DNA of 64,000 nt from Desulfurellaceae bacterium bin18 (GTDB lineage Bacteria > Desulfobacterota > Binatia > Bin18): positions 124,001-188,000 of the forward strand of contig MPMI01000002.1 of NCBI GenBank assembly GCA_002238415.1, in the 5' to 3' direction. Under the pieces are notes generated by a model. That model had not been told where the DNA came from, did not search any database, and was given only the letters and a program-made list of their open reading frames with translations. How positions within the stretch are numbered: position 1 is the stretch's first letter; each line of letters starts with the position of its first letter. The position numbers and the translations under genes were made by a program. Below, one piece after another: positions 9,361-17,037 of the stretch.

Positions 9361-10371
9361 TCATTTTCGAAAATACGGGATAATGTGCTCGCCCAGCAGT
9401 TCCACTACGCGGTAGGCATGAGCGGCTTCCATGCCTGGCCACCAGATGCGGAAAATAAAATGGTCAATGCCGAGTTGGTGATGATGGGCTTCGATTTGCT
9501 CAACAACCTCTTCGATACTGCCAAGAATGAAGCGGTCCTGGGCCAGTTCCTCAAACGATACGCGAAACGATTCCTCGCCAGGTAATTCCTTGTCCTGTCC
9601 CCAGTCGGCATAGGCTTGATATTTTTTCTCCAGATACGGCTGAGCAATGGCCAGCGATTCATCACGCGTTTTGGCGACGTGCATTTCTTTGATGATGGGG
9701 ACCTCCAGCGCGTCGGTATGACCAGAGGCGGCTAAAGTGGCTTTATACAGCGCCATCTGTCGTTGTAACGTGTGGGTGGTGGCGTGGGGATTTACCAACC
9801 ACGAATACCCCAGCCGGCCGGCACGCTCAATGGCGCTATCGTTGTTCGCAGCAATCCAGATAGGCGGATGCGGTTGCTGGACGGGCCGAATCGTACTCGT
9901 CGCGTTTTCCAGACTGAAATGGCTACCCCGGAAGGACACATTCTCTTCTGTCCACAGGCGACGGATGAGTTCCAGGGACTCCTCGAAGCGAGGAATACGG
10001 TCACGGCGGCGCGTATTAAATCCCTGGTACTCGATATCTCGGTAGCCGAGCCCGACGCCGAAGACGGCCCGGCCGTCACTCACGACATCAAGCGACGCCA
10101 CATCTTCAGCCAGACCCACCGGGCTATACAGCGGGAGCAGAATCACCGACAGCACGAGTGACATCGAGCCACTCTCGGCCGCCAGCCGCGACAGCAGAGG
10201 CAGGCTTTGGATATTCTGATACGGCGGGGCAAGAAAGTGCTGACCACAGGCAATCGAGTCGAGGCCAGCATCACGTGCCAATCGGGTCAGTTCGACCGTT
10301 TCCCCGAAGCGTTTGACGGGCGAATCCGTTCGGGGATGCTGGGGCATGGCCATGATGCCAAATTTGATCAT
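9361..10371 (-). CDS. Luciferase-like (LLM) flavin-dependent oxidoreductase
   Basis: 336 residues of the bacterial-luciferase TIM-barrel family. Conserved blocks include MIKFGIMAMP, GLDSIACGQHF, VSDGRAVFGVGLGYRDIEYQGF (read in two parts) and HPPIWIAANND. Members use FMN or F420 to oxidise diverse organic substrates; cofactor and substrate cannot be assigned from sequence alone. It is followed on the same strand, upstream, by a second family member, separated by a terminator-like hairpin, so the two are probably not strictly co-transcribed. Confidence 0.9.
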   Translation of the reverse strand: MIKFGIMAMPQHPRTDSPVKRFGETVELTRLARDAGLDSIACGQHFLAPPYQNIQSLPLLSRLAAESGSMSLVLSVILLPLYSPVGLAEDVASLDVVSDGRAVFGVGLGYRDIEYQGFNTRRRDRIPRFEESLELIRRLWTEENVSFRGSHFSLENATSTIRPVQQPHPPIWIAANNDSAIERAGRLGYSWLVNPHATTHTLQRQMALYKATLAASGHTDALEVPIIKEMHVAKTRDESLAIAQPYLEKKYQAYADWGQDKELPGEESFRVSFEELAQDRFILGSIEEVVEQIEAHHHQLGIDHFIFRIWWPGMEAAHAYRVVELLGEHIIPYFRK

Positions 10372-10385
10372 GCTGCTTCTCCTGG

Positions 10386-10419
10386 AGAAAAAGGGGCGGG
10401 CACAAACGGACCGCCCCTT
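10386..10419 (-). terminator. Intrinsic terminator after the second LLM gene
   Basis: On the minus strand a perfect 9-bp stem AAGGGGCGG / CCGCCCCTT (plus positions 10391-10399 and 10411-10419) with an 11-base loop is followed by a T run. This fits Rho-independent termination of the gene at 10447-11304. Confidence 0.7.
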
Positions 10420-10446
10420 CCCTATCCCGGTGACAATCCGTTCCCC

Positions 10447-11304
10447 CTAGAGCACTTCTTTGGCCAGGGATTCCAATTCCGCAAGAACGGCGTCCTCGCC
10501 CGCTTCACTCTGCGTCAGCCATATGGTGACATGGTCCACACCAGCGGATTGCAGTTCGCTGATTTCCTCTTTGGTCCGAAACTTTTCAGGCCAGCCAAAG
10601 GCCAGGACAGAGATTTCTTTGGGATCACGGCCGGCCTGTTCGGCCATCTCGTTGAGGCGCTGCCGCCCTTCTTTAATGTATTCCACAGGTGAGAGAACGG
10701 GCATCCAGCCATCTCCCCACTCGACCACCCGCTTAAAGACATACTTTGACGAGCCGCCCATGTACACTGGCGGGTGAGGTTTCCGTGCGGGTTTCGGGAA
10801 TGAGCGGACGGCAGGAAAGTCGTAGTACTTGCCGTGATATTCGGCCTCGTCCTGCGTCCAGAGTTCCTTCATGGCCAGGATGGCATCCTTGGTTTGTCCC
10901 CAACGGTGATCAAAGTCACCCCCCATGATCTCCGTCTCTTCTCTCAGCCAGCCCGCGCCAATACCAAAGATGAAGCGCCCACCCGAGAAGTGATCCAGGG
11001 TCGCGACTTCTTTGGCCAATTCAAGCGGATTGCGCTCCGGGATCAAACAGATTCCCGTGCCGAGTTCAATCGTCTTGGTCACCGCCGAGGCACGAGCCAA
11101 GGATACAAACGGATCGGTGATGCGGCCATATTCGTCTGGAATGATGCCGTCTTCTGAGCCTGGATAGGGCGAACTGGTTTTAATCGGAATAATCGCATGT
11201 TCCGGCACCCAATAGGAGGCAAAACCCAATTCCTCCGCCCGCTTGGCAATGACAGCCGGATCAACGGATTTATCAATACAGAACTCGAAAACTCCAATTT
11301 TCAT
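10447..11304 (-). CDS. LLM-class oxidoreductase, F420-dependent-type
   Basis: 285 residues. It begins MKIGVFEFCID, with GFASYWVPEHAIIP, GTGICLIPERNPLELAKEVATLD (in parts), FIFGIGAGWLREE and HPPVYMGG, the pattern of the F420-dependent LLM subfamily also seen in actinobacterial and deltaproteobacteria-like genomes. The FGIGAGWL and GTGICL segments line the cofactor pocket. Substrate unknown. A GGAGG-like site precedes the ATG at 11304. No F420 biosynthesis gene is in the window, so the cofactor choice is inference from subfamily resemblance. Confidence 0.88.
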   Translation of the reverse strand: MKIGVFEFCIDKSVDPAVIAKRAEELGFASYWVPEHAIIPIKTSSPYPGSEDGIIPDEYGRITDPFVSLARASAVTKTIELGTGICLIPERNPLELAKEVATLDHFSGGRFIFGIGAGWLREETEIMGGDFDHRWGQTKDAILAMKELWTQDEAEYHGKYYDFPAVRSFPKPARKPHPPVYMGGSSKYVFKRVVEWGDGWMPVLSPVEYIKEGRQRLNEMAEQAGRDPKEISVLAFGWPEKFRTKEEISELQSAGVDHVTIWLTQSEAGEDAVLAELESLAKEVL

Positions 11305-11462
11305 ATATTCCTCCTTCTCGTCTGTCTGAATACAGCGCTCCTGACTCTACCACGAGCCTCCCGGCACGCCTAGCAGTGAGCGTGTTCCTTCGATAGTATC
11401 CATGCCATCTTCATGATTTCAGGCGGCAGCGATCTGTCGTACCAGAGGGAGGATTGACATCT

Positions 11463-12089
11463 ATGCGGATGATTTTAGTCGGACCGCCGGGGGCGGGCAA
11501 AGGGACGCAGGCCGTACATCTCGTCGAACGGTTCAAGATTTCCCATATCTCAACCGGCGACATGTTACGCGCTGCGGTGAGCGAAGGGACCGAGTTAGGC
11601 AAACAGGCGGACGGCTATATGAAGGCCGGCGGATTGGTGCCGGATGAACTCGTCATCGCGATGGTGATAGAGCGGATTGGAAAGCCGGACTGCGCAAAGG
11701 GGTTTATGTTAGATGGCTTTCCGCGCACCCGGCCCCAGGCTGAGGCGCTGGATATCGAACTGCAGAAAGCCGGAGTTGCCCTAGATGTTGTGCTGCAAAT
11801 TGAAGTCCCGGACGATTTGATTGTCGAACGCATTACCGGTCGACGCCTGGACCCTGATACGGGAGATATTTACCATATGAAATTCAAGCCGCCGCCGGCG
11901 GATATTGCCGGTCGGGTGACGCAGCGTAAAGACGACACCGAAGAAGCCTGCCGAGCTAGGCTCGGGAAATACCACTCGGAAACGGCACCCATTATCCCTT
12001 TTTATGATGCCCAGGGAAAGCTGAAACGGGTGGATGGCAATGCCGCACCGGATGAGGTCAGTCGGCGTATCCAGCAGGTTCTGGGTTAG
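11463..12089 (+). CDS. adk: Adenylate kinase
   Basis: 208 residues. The P-loop GPPGAGKGT (7-15), ISTGDMLRA, DGFPRTRPQA and the LID segment GRRLDPDTGDIYH are all present. It catalyses ATP + AMP = 2 ADP in the cytoplasm. The LID lacks the four-Cys zinc set found in Gram-positive enzymes. GGGAGGA at 11448-11454 favours ATG 11463 over the TTG at 11454. The gene stands alone on the plus strand, not beside secY as in many bacteria, and ends at a strong hairpin shared with the convergent dehydrogenase. Confidence 0.97.
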   Translation: MRMILVGPPGAGKGTQAVHLVERFKISHISTGDMLRAAVSEGTELGKQADGYMKAGGLVPDELVIAMVIERIGKPDCAKGFMLDGFPRTRPQAEALDIELQKAGVALDVVLQIEVPDDLIVERITGRRLDPDTGDIYHMKFKPPPADIAGRVTQRKDDTEEACRARLGKYHSETAPIIPFYDAQGKLKRVDGNAAPDEVSRRIQQVLG

Positions 12090-12108
12090 GAGACGTGGGC
12101 TCACGAGA

Positions 12109-12140
12109 ACGGAGGGGCAGTTCATGCAGTGCCCCTCCGT
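12109..12140. terminator. Bidirectional hairpin terminator between adk and the copper operon
   Basis: ACGGAGGGGCA (12109-12119) pairs perfectly with TGCCCCTCCGT (12130-12140) around a 10-base loop. It sits in the 74-base gap between two converging genes, where it can end both transcripts. No long T run follows on either side. Confidence 0.6.
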
Positions 12141-12163
12141 GCCAGAATAGTGGTGCCGCGCTT

Positions 12164-13846
12164 CTACGGCAGCGCAAAGACCGCAACAGCGCTCCCCGGT
12201 GTGGTATGGGGGTATTTGCCAACGATATCCACGACCAGGCCCCCAGCGCCACTCGGAACAGCAATATATTGTTTACCACCGACCTTGTAGGAAATCGGTT
12301 GTCCCCGAACTGCTGACCCGGTCTGAAACTTCCACAAGACTTCACCCGTGGCGTCATCCAGAGCAAGCGCGTACCCCTTTTGGTTGCCCGTGAAGACGAG
12401 TCCGCCGGCTGTGGCCAGCGCCCCACCCACCATCGGCCACTCGTCCTTGTAGCGCCACTTCACCTCACCGCTGGTGGGGTCTATAGCCGTGACGTGACCG
12501 TATGCCGTACCGAGGTCGCCCTGGGTTTGTCCAGGCCCTCCGCCCCAGAATGGGATTCCTTTAATGAAAATAGACCTGGCCTTTTCCATTTTGCCGCAGC
12601 TCTCAATCGTCGGGACAAAGATCAGGTTGGCCAGCGGACTGTAGGCCGCAGCATACGAGCCGTTTTGTCCACCCACATTTCCAGGGCATATGAGTTCAGG
12701 ATTGCCCCCTTCCATGGGCACATACTGAGGGTCAACAATCGGTCGCCCGGTTTCGTCCAGCCCTTTTGCCCAGTTGAGCTGCTCAACATACTGAGAGCCG
12801 TGTAGAAACTTCCCATCCCCACGGTTCAGGACATACATATAGCCGTTCCGATTGGGCTGGGCTAAGGCTTTCACAGACTCCCCGCTACGCATGACGTCGA
12901 GCAGAAACATGCCCGTGTTCCCATCATAGTCCCAGACATCGTGTGGGGTGAATTGGAAGTACCATTTGATCTCACCACTGTCTGGGTCGAGGGCTAACGC
13001 CGAGTTCGTGTAGAGATTATCGCCCTCACGTCCATCACCGTTCCAGTCAGGGGCCGGGTTGCCCGTTGCCCAGTACACCAGGTCAAGGTCCGCATCATAT
13101 GAGCCCGTCACCCAGGCCGGACCGCCGCCCTGTTTATACGAATCGCCGGCCCAGGTCTCGACACCGGGCTCGCCTTCGTCAGGCACAGTATAACGCCGCC
13201 ACTTACGCTCCCCCGTCTCAAGATCATAGGCATCAATATATCCGCGAATACCATATTCACCGCCCGCAATACCAACGATGACGTTATCTCGAACAATCAG
13301 GGGTGCCAGGGTAAAGCTGAAGCCACCCGCATAGTCGTCGGCTTTGGTATTCCACACGACAGTCCCGGTTTTTCTGTCGAGCGCGACAACACGCGCATCC
13401 AGGGTAGCCATAATGACCTTGTCCCCAGCCAAGGCTACACCCCGATTTCCAGGCCCGCAGCAAATTCGCATATCGTCCGGCAATTCATGATCGTATTTCC
13501 AGAGCGGTTTGCCCGTTGCCGCCTCTAAGGCAAACAGCTTGTTGTAGGCCGCAGTAAGATACATGACGCCATCAGCCACCACGGGCGAAGCTTGCATTTG
13601 TGCCGGCACACCGGTTTGAAAAATCCAGGTGGCCTGGAGTTTTTTGACGTTCTGGCGGTCAATATCCTTCAGTGGGCTGAACCGCCAGCCGGCATAATTC
13701 CCGCCGTACATCAACCAGTCATTGGCCGGCTCCTGGAGCAGGCGCTCCTGCGTCACTGGCTGAAGCGTGTCGGCGTAAAGCGCGCCGGGAGAGAGAATGA
13801 GAGTGGCTGCTATTGCTACAAACTTCCACGGCCAGGAACCTCGCAT
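12164..13846 (-). CDS. PQQ-dependent alcohol dehydrogenase with lanthanide-type active site
   Basis: 560 residues with a signal peptide (cleavage near ALYA at 25). The eight-bladed quinoprotein propeller is evident from repeated W-motifs (GEIKWYFQF, GEVKWRYKDEW, GEVLWKFQT). The adjacent Cys129-Cys130 disulphide in RICCGPGNRG, Glu197, Asn263 in YWATGNP and catalytic Asp306 are conserved. Asp308 (WDYD) is the extra acidic ligand found in lanthanide-dependent XoxF/ExaF enzymes, where calcium MxaF enzymes have Ala. It would oxidise a primary alcohol, including methanol, in the periplasm. It is last in the copper-monooxygenase operon and so probably handles the alcohol that enzyme makes. AGGAGG precedes the ATG at 13846. 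No cytochrome mxaG/xoxG or mxaJ/xoxJ partner is adjacent. Confidence 0.9.
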   Translation of the reverse strand: MRGSWPWKFVAIAATLILSPGALYADTLQPVTQERLLQEPANDWLMYGGNYAGWRFSPLKDIDRQNVKKLQATWIFQTGVPAQMQASPVVADGVMYLTAAYNKLFALEAATGKPLWKYDHELPDDMRICCGPGNRGVALAGDKVIMATLDARVVALDRKTGTVVWNTKADDYAGGFSFTLAPLIVRDNVIVGIAGGEYGIRGYIDAYDLETGERKWRRYTVPDEGEPGVETWAGDSYKQGGGPAWVTGSYDADLDLVYWATGNPAPDWNGDGREGDNLYTNSALALDPDSGEIKWYFQFTPHDVWDYDGNTGMFLLDVMRSGESVKALAQPNRNGYMYVLNRGDGKFLHGSQYVEQLNWAKGLDETGRPIVDPQYVPMEGGNPELICPGNVGGQNGSYAAAYSPLANLIFVPTIESCGKMEKARSIFIKGIPFWGGGPGQTQGDLGTAYGHVTAIDPTSGEVKWRYKDEWPMVGGALATAGGLVFTGNQKGYALALDDATGEVLWKFQTGSAVRGQPISYKVGGKQYIAVPSGAGGLVVDIVGKYPHTTPGSAVAVFALP

Positions 13847-13951
13847 GAGTAATGCCTCCTCAGAGTGATTGCCAATCGAAAAATGTGGTCGAACCCTACT
13901 GATTTTTATACCAGAGGTCAAGAAAGAGGACACGGCATACGCCCCGGACTC

Positions 13952-14665
13952 TCAGGCAAAGAGGTGCAATTTTCTCCCCACGAAGAGCACCCCGACGATA
14001 CCAAACAGAACGCCCGCCCCGTGTGTCCATCCGTTCCAGGCGAGTGCATACGGGTCCTGCAGCCGTGGTCCGGTCACACCGGGAATGCTAGGCAGATCTC
14101 CATCTCCAGCACCAGCCTTGAGCTGCGCTTTCATGCCCTTTTCCATGTGCTGGGGAACATCGCAGTGTACGAGATAAGTCTTGTCTCCGGGCGGGAGAAT
14201 AAACGTACTGGTCCGCTGTCCTTTGCCCGCCACTTCAAGGGTAAACATACCCTGGGGGTAGATATAGCGCGGCAGGCCGTGCAGCATCCACTGGTGACGA
14301 ACGCTGTCCGTATTAATGAGCGTCACCGTGAGTTTCGTACACGGCTCAAAACTCCATTCGCTTCGATCATACGCGAACATCGTCCCCGGACGGGCAAATT
14401 CTTTTCCGGCACGAACGGTAATCTCGTGTTCACCTGAGAGACGTGGACAACCCCGGGGGAGTTGGTCCGTGTTTTCATTCATCACCATACCTACAGTATC
14501 GAGCTGCATCCCATGATGATGAGCATGCTCTTGCGCCGCGCTGCCCGCGTTGAAAAGCACGACAAACAAAGTGCTCACAATCAGTGCAGAGACGGTCCTC
14601 GGAAGATGCCTTCTCCTGGACACCACTGCCCCCTTCCGACCATCTTCTCTGAGAAAAAAATCCAT
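13952..14665 (-). CDS. Membrane-anchored cupredoxin (blue copper protein)
   Basis: 237 residues. An N-terminal basic stretch and signal/anchor (about 21-43) lead to a His-rich start (EHAHHHGM), a cupredoxin domain and a C-terminal membrane helix (about 214-231). The type 1 copper ligands are visible: His124 or His129 (HQWMLHG) and Cys168, His173, Met178 in HCDVPQHMEKGM. It would carry single electrons in the periplasm. It lies 12 bases downstream of the multicopper oxidase in the CuMMO operon, so it may connect the dehydrogenase or monooxygenase with that oxidase. The redox partners are inference. Confidence 0.85.
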   Translation of the reverse strand: MDFFLREDGRKGAVVSRRRHLPRTVSALIVSTLFVVLFNAGSAAQEHAHHHGMQLDTVGMVMNENTDQLPRGCPRLSGEHEITVRAGKEFARPGTMFAYDRSEWSFEPCTKLTVTLINTDSVRHQWMLHGLPRYIYPQGMFTLEVAGKGQRTSTFILPPGDKTYLVHCDVPQHMEKGMKAQLKAGAGDGDLPSIPGVTGPRLQDPYALAWNGWTHGAGVLFGIVGVLFVGRKLHLFA

Positions 14666-14677
14666 TGAAGATTCTCC

Positions 14678-16375
14678 TCACCGGTGTCGAGTCCATCGTC
14701 TTCTAAAGGTCCAAGCTGCGCCGATGAGGAAGCCGATACCTATCCCCAACATGAGGGCGTAGCCCCAGGGCAGGGAGCGCGCGCGGGCCTCGCCAAGCAG
14801 ACTGACGGCTTCCAGTTCATCCCAGACGGGAATCTTCTTTTGATAATATTCCTTGGTGAAAAACGGCGCCCAGTCCATCCCCTGCGTCTTCGGCTGGCCT
14901 GATGTGTCCAAATAGTCCTGGTAAACAATGGCACTGATATTGCCACCAGGGTTGATCCCATCAGTGGTGATCCCTTTTTCCTTATGGTCATGGAGCAGCC
15001 AGATGCCTGGTCCATAATTATGCAAGCCGTCATCAGTGGTGTTGAGGAGGAGGTCCACCCGTTGGGCCGGGCTAATCCAGACGACATCACGGGTGATTTG
15101 CGCAACCGGATTATGTTCGACGCCGTCATAATGCGTCAACCTGACTTTATGCCCATGCGTATGCAGCGAGATGCCTTCTGCTCCGCCGTTGAGCACGCGC
15201 AGTTTGACGCGTTCATTCGGGGCGACAACAATAAGCGACTCACGGGTCGTGTAGGGAAAGGAGCGGCCGTTGAGTAAGAAATAGTCAGGGTCTTGGTCGG
15301 TAATATCATAGCGGCGATTGGTCGCTTCGGCGATTAATCGCGGATCGCCTGCAGTCTGAATGATATTATTCAACGCCGGGTCGATGTCCTGGTAGTGGAG
15401 ATCGAATTCCCGGTCATAGGACTCTCTGACTGCTGCAGAGACGGAGCGCACCCGACCAGCCCCAATATTGAGCGTTTGGAGCCAGTTATTTGGTCGGTTG
15501 TCCTCAACCACAAACATACCCTGGAGTCCCATCAGAATATGGACATGGGGTTGGACGTGGCAGTGATAAAACATCGTACCCGTTTGACGCGGGGTCATTT
15601 CATAGGTACGACTCGTCCCTGGTGTGACTGGCATTTCACTCGCAATCGGCACCCCGTCGTTTCCTTCGCCGGTGGCGTCAACATAGGGATGGTCTACCCC
15701 ATGGAAGTGTATGGTGTGCGGCAGATAGTGCGCATTCTCCAAGGTCACCCGGAGCGTATCACCCTGCTCTACGCGAATCACCGGAGACGGGGCTCGCAAG
15801 GCCGGATGAGCCCACTCGCTCTCAAAGTTTTCAGTCGCCATACCGCGCGATTTCGGCGCAAAAACCCACAGCCCTGGCTGGACACCCGGCGCAATGGCAT
15901 AGGCGGGGAACGGTGCAGGATCATCCGGTGAGTGCCCATTTAGTTCTACGACTTCAAGCCGGATATGAATCTCATCCGGATCGCCATCCCCATCTCTGTC
16001 GTTCTCTTTCACCACCGTATTGGGCGTCAGCCGGGTCTCCATAAGGGTGTGCAGACTAATATTATTCGTTCCTTTGACAAAGGCCGCAATTTCCGCCGGA
16101 TTGTCCGGGTCACACACGGGTGAGGCTTCTATAGCGACACCTTCAAGAGTCTGAGATTCCCGCCAGTCGGCATGTCTATCCAGACAGAATGGCTCCACAC
16201 TGACAGGGCTTATTTGACGACTGGGAGGCGGCTCCTGGTAGGACTCTTCACCGATATATTGATACGCAAGATCTTGTATTGGGCGAGGAAGCCAGGCACG
16301 CGGAACGAGAAAGAGTGTACCGATAGCAAGCACACTGAGCAAAAGGAAGAAGAACAGACCGCGTAGCCACATCAT
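14678..16375 (-). CDS. Multicopper oxidase with type 1 copper in the first cupredoxin domain
   Basis: 565 residues, anchored by an N-terminal helix (about 5-24) and a C-terminal helix (about 538-558). Four His-x-His pairs form the trinuclear site: His223/225 (IHFHG), His271/273 (HCH), His405/407 (HTHGH) and His462/464 (HDH). The only type 1 Cys is Cys272 in the first-domain HCH motif, with Met282 as axial ligand; the C-terminal motif that normally carries the blue-copper Cys reads His-Asp-His. This places the electron entry site in the N-terminal domain, unlike three-domain laccases. The enzyme probably reduces O2 or another acceptor at the membrane with electrons from the neighbouring cupredoxin. 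It is seventh in the CuMMO operon. Confidence 0.85.
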   Translation of the reverse strand: MMWLRGLFFFLLLSVLAIGTLFLVPRAWLPRPIQDLAYQYIGEESYQEPPPSRQISPVSVEPFCLDRHADWRESQTLEGVAIEASPVCDPDNPAEIAAFVKGTNNISLHTLMETRLTPNTVVKENDRDGDGDPDEIHIRLEVVELNGHSPDDPAPFPAYAIAPGVQPGLWVFAPKSRGMATENFESEWAHPALRAPSPVIRVEQGDTLRVTLENAHYLPHTIHFHGVDHPYVDATGEGNDGVPIASEMPVTPGTSRTYEMTPRQTGTMFYHCHVQPHVHILMGLQGMFVVEDNRPNNWLQTLNIGAGRVRSVSAAVRESYDREFDLHYQDIDPALNNIIQTAGDPRLIAEATNRRYDITDQDPDYFLLNGRSFPYTTRESLIVVAPNERVKLRVLNGGAEGISLHTHGHKVRLTHYDGVEHNPVAQITRDVVWISPAQRVDLLLNTTDDGLHNYGPGIWLLHDHKEKGITTDGINPGGNISAIVYQDYLDTSGQPKTQGMDWAPFFTKEYYQKKIPVWDELEAVSLLGEARARSLPWGYALMLGIGIGFLIGAAWTFRRRWTRHR

Positions 16376-16430
16376 TCAACATGTACTGTGAACAGAGTGT
16401 TCGGGAAAGGGGGGCTGTCCGGTTCTGCAG

Positions 16431-17003
16431 CTATCCCTTGAGCAGGGACGAAACCTTTTTCACAGGAAACGGCGGCCAACCGAGTTTACCACCGACAACG
16501 TAATAGCCCACGCCACAGCCAATAAGCAGGCCCGCGATCAAGACCAGCATGGTATTTGAGAGTGAAGCGACGCGAATTGGAAACCGCACTGCCCCATCAA
16601 CTCCATCAACTGTCATCAGGGCCGTATACTGTCCAGGCGTGTCAAAATTGACCTCAGCGTTCACCACGCCGCTGGGGTATACCCGCGCCGGGATATCGAG
16701 TAACAGTCGTGGTTCAGCCGCATTAATTTCCTCAACAATACGAACCGCGGCCGATTTCTTGCGCAGTTCAGGATCAATCAGATCAAAAACAAGAATCGCA
16801 CTCCCAGTCTGAGGAACGCTCCGGCAGAATTCCTCGGTTGCGTACTCCTGCGGCTGGTAGGCAGAAAAATGGACCAGATAGACCCCTGCCCGCTCTATGC
16901 AGGGGTCCAGATCCATAGCGACACCCCCATGTCCCCAGGCTCCCGTTGGGACGAGGAGCAAGGCAACAAGGAGGAACAGTTTCACAGTGCTGTCCAGTTG
17001 CAC
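16431..17003 (-). CDS. Exported CuMMO-associated protein, copy 1 (PmoD-like topology)
   Basis: 190 residues: signal peptide, a beta-rich periplasmic domain of about 125 residues and one C-terminal membrane helix (about 152-171), the same layout as AmoD/PmoD. Cleavage after GAWG would leave His25 as the first residue. Cys35 and Cys60 are 25 residues apart. It is a paralogue of the protein at 20471-21043 (shared LxHFxxYQ, the Cys spacing, and the GxAxLVxDxxP block). I do not see the full CuA ligand set of true PmoD, so the family name is avoided. The start is GTG at 17003; a GTG at 16985 is possible. It follows pmoB by 34 bases, filled by a hairpin. Confidence 0.7.
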   Translation of the reverse strand: MQLDSTVKLFLLVALLLVPTGAWGHGGVAMDLDPCIERAGVYLVHFSAYQPQEYATEEFCRSVPQTGSAILVFDLIDPELRKKSAAVRIVEEINAAEPRLLLDIPARVYPSGVVNAEVNFDTPGQYTALMTVDGVDGAVRFPIRVASLSNTMLVLIAGLLIGCGVGYYVVGGKLGWPPFPVKKVSSLLKG

Positions 17004-17035
17004 TCCAGAGCGGGATATGGGCTCCCCGCTCTGGA
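17004..17035 (-). promoter_or_regulatory. Intercistronic hairpin after pmoB
   Basis: TCCAGAGCGGG (17004-17014) pairs perfectly with CCCGCTCTGGA (17025-17035) around a 10-base loop. It fills the gap between the pmoB stop codon and the GTG start of the next gene. With no T run after it, it looks more like an mRNA-stability or processing element, or partial terminator, than a full stop. It also abuts the start codon of the downstream gene. Confidence 0.6.
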
Positions 17036-17037
17036 TT

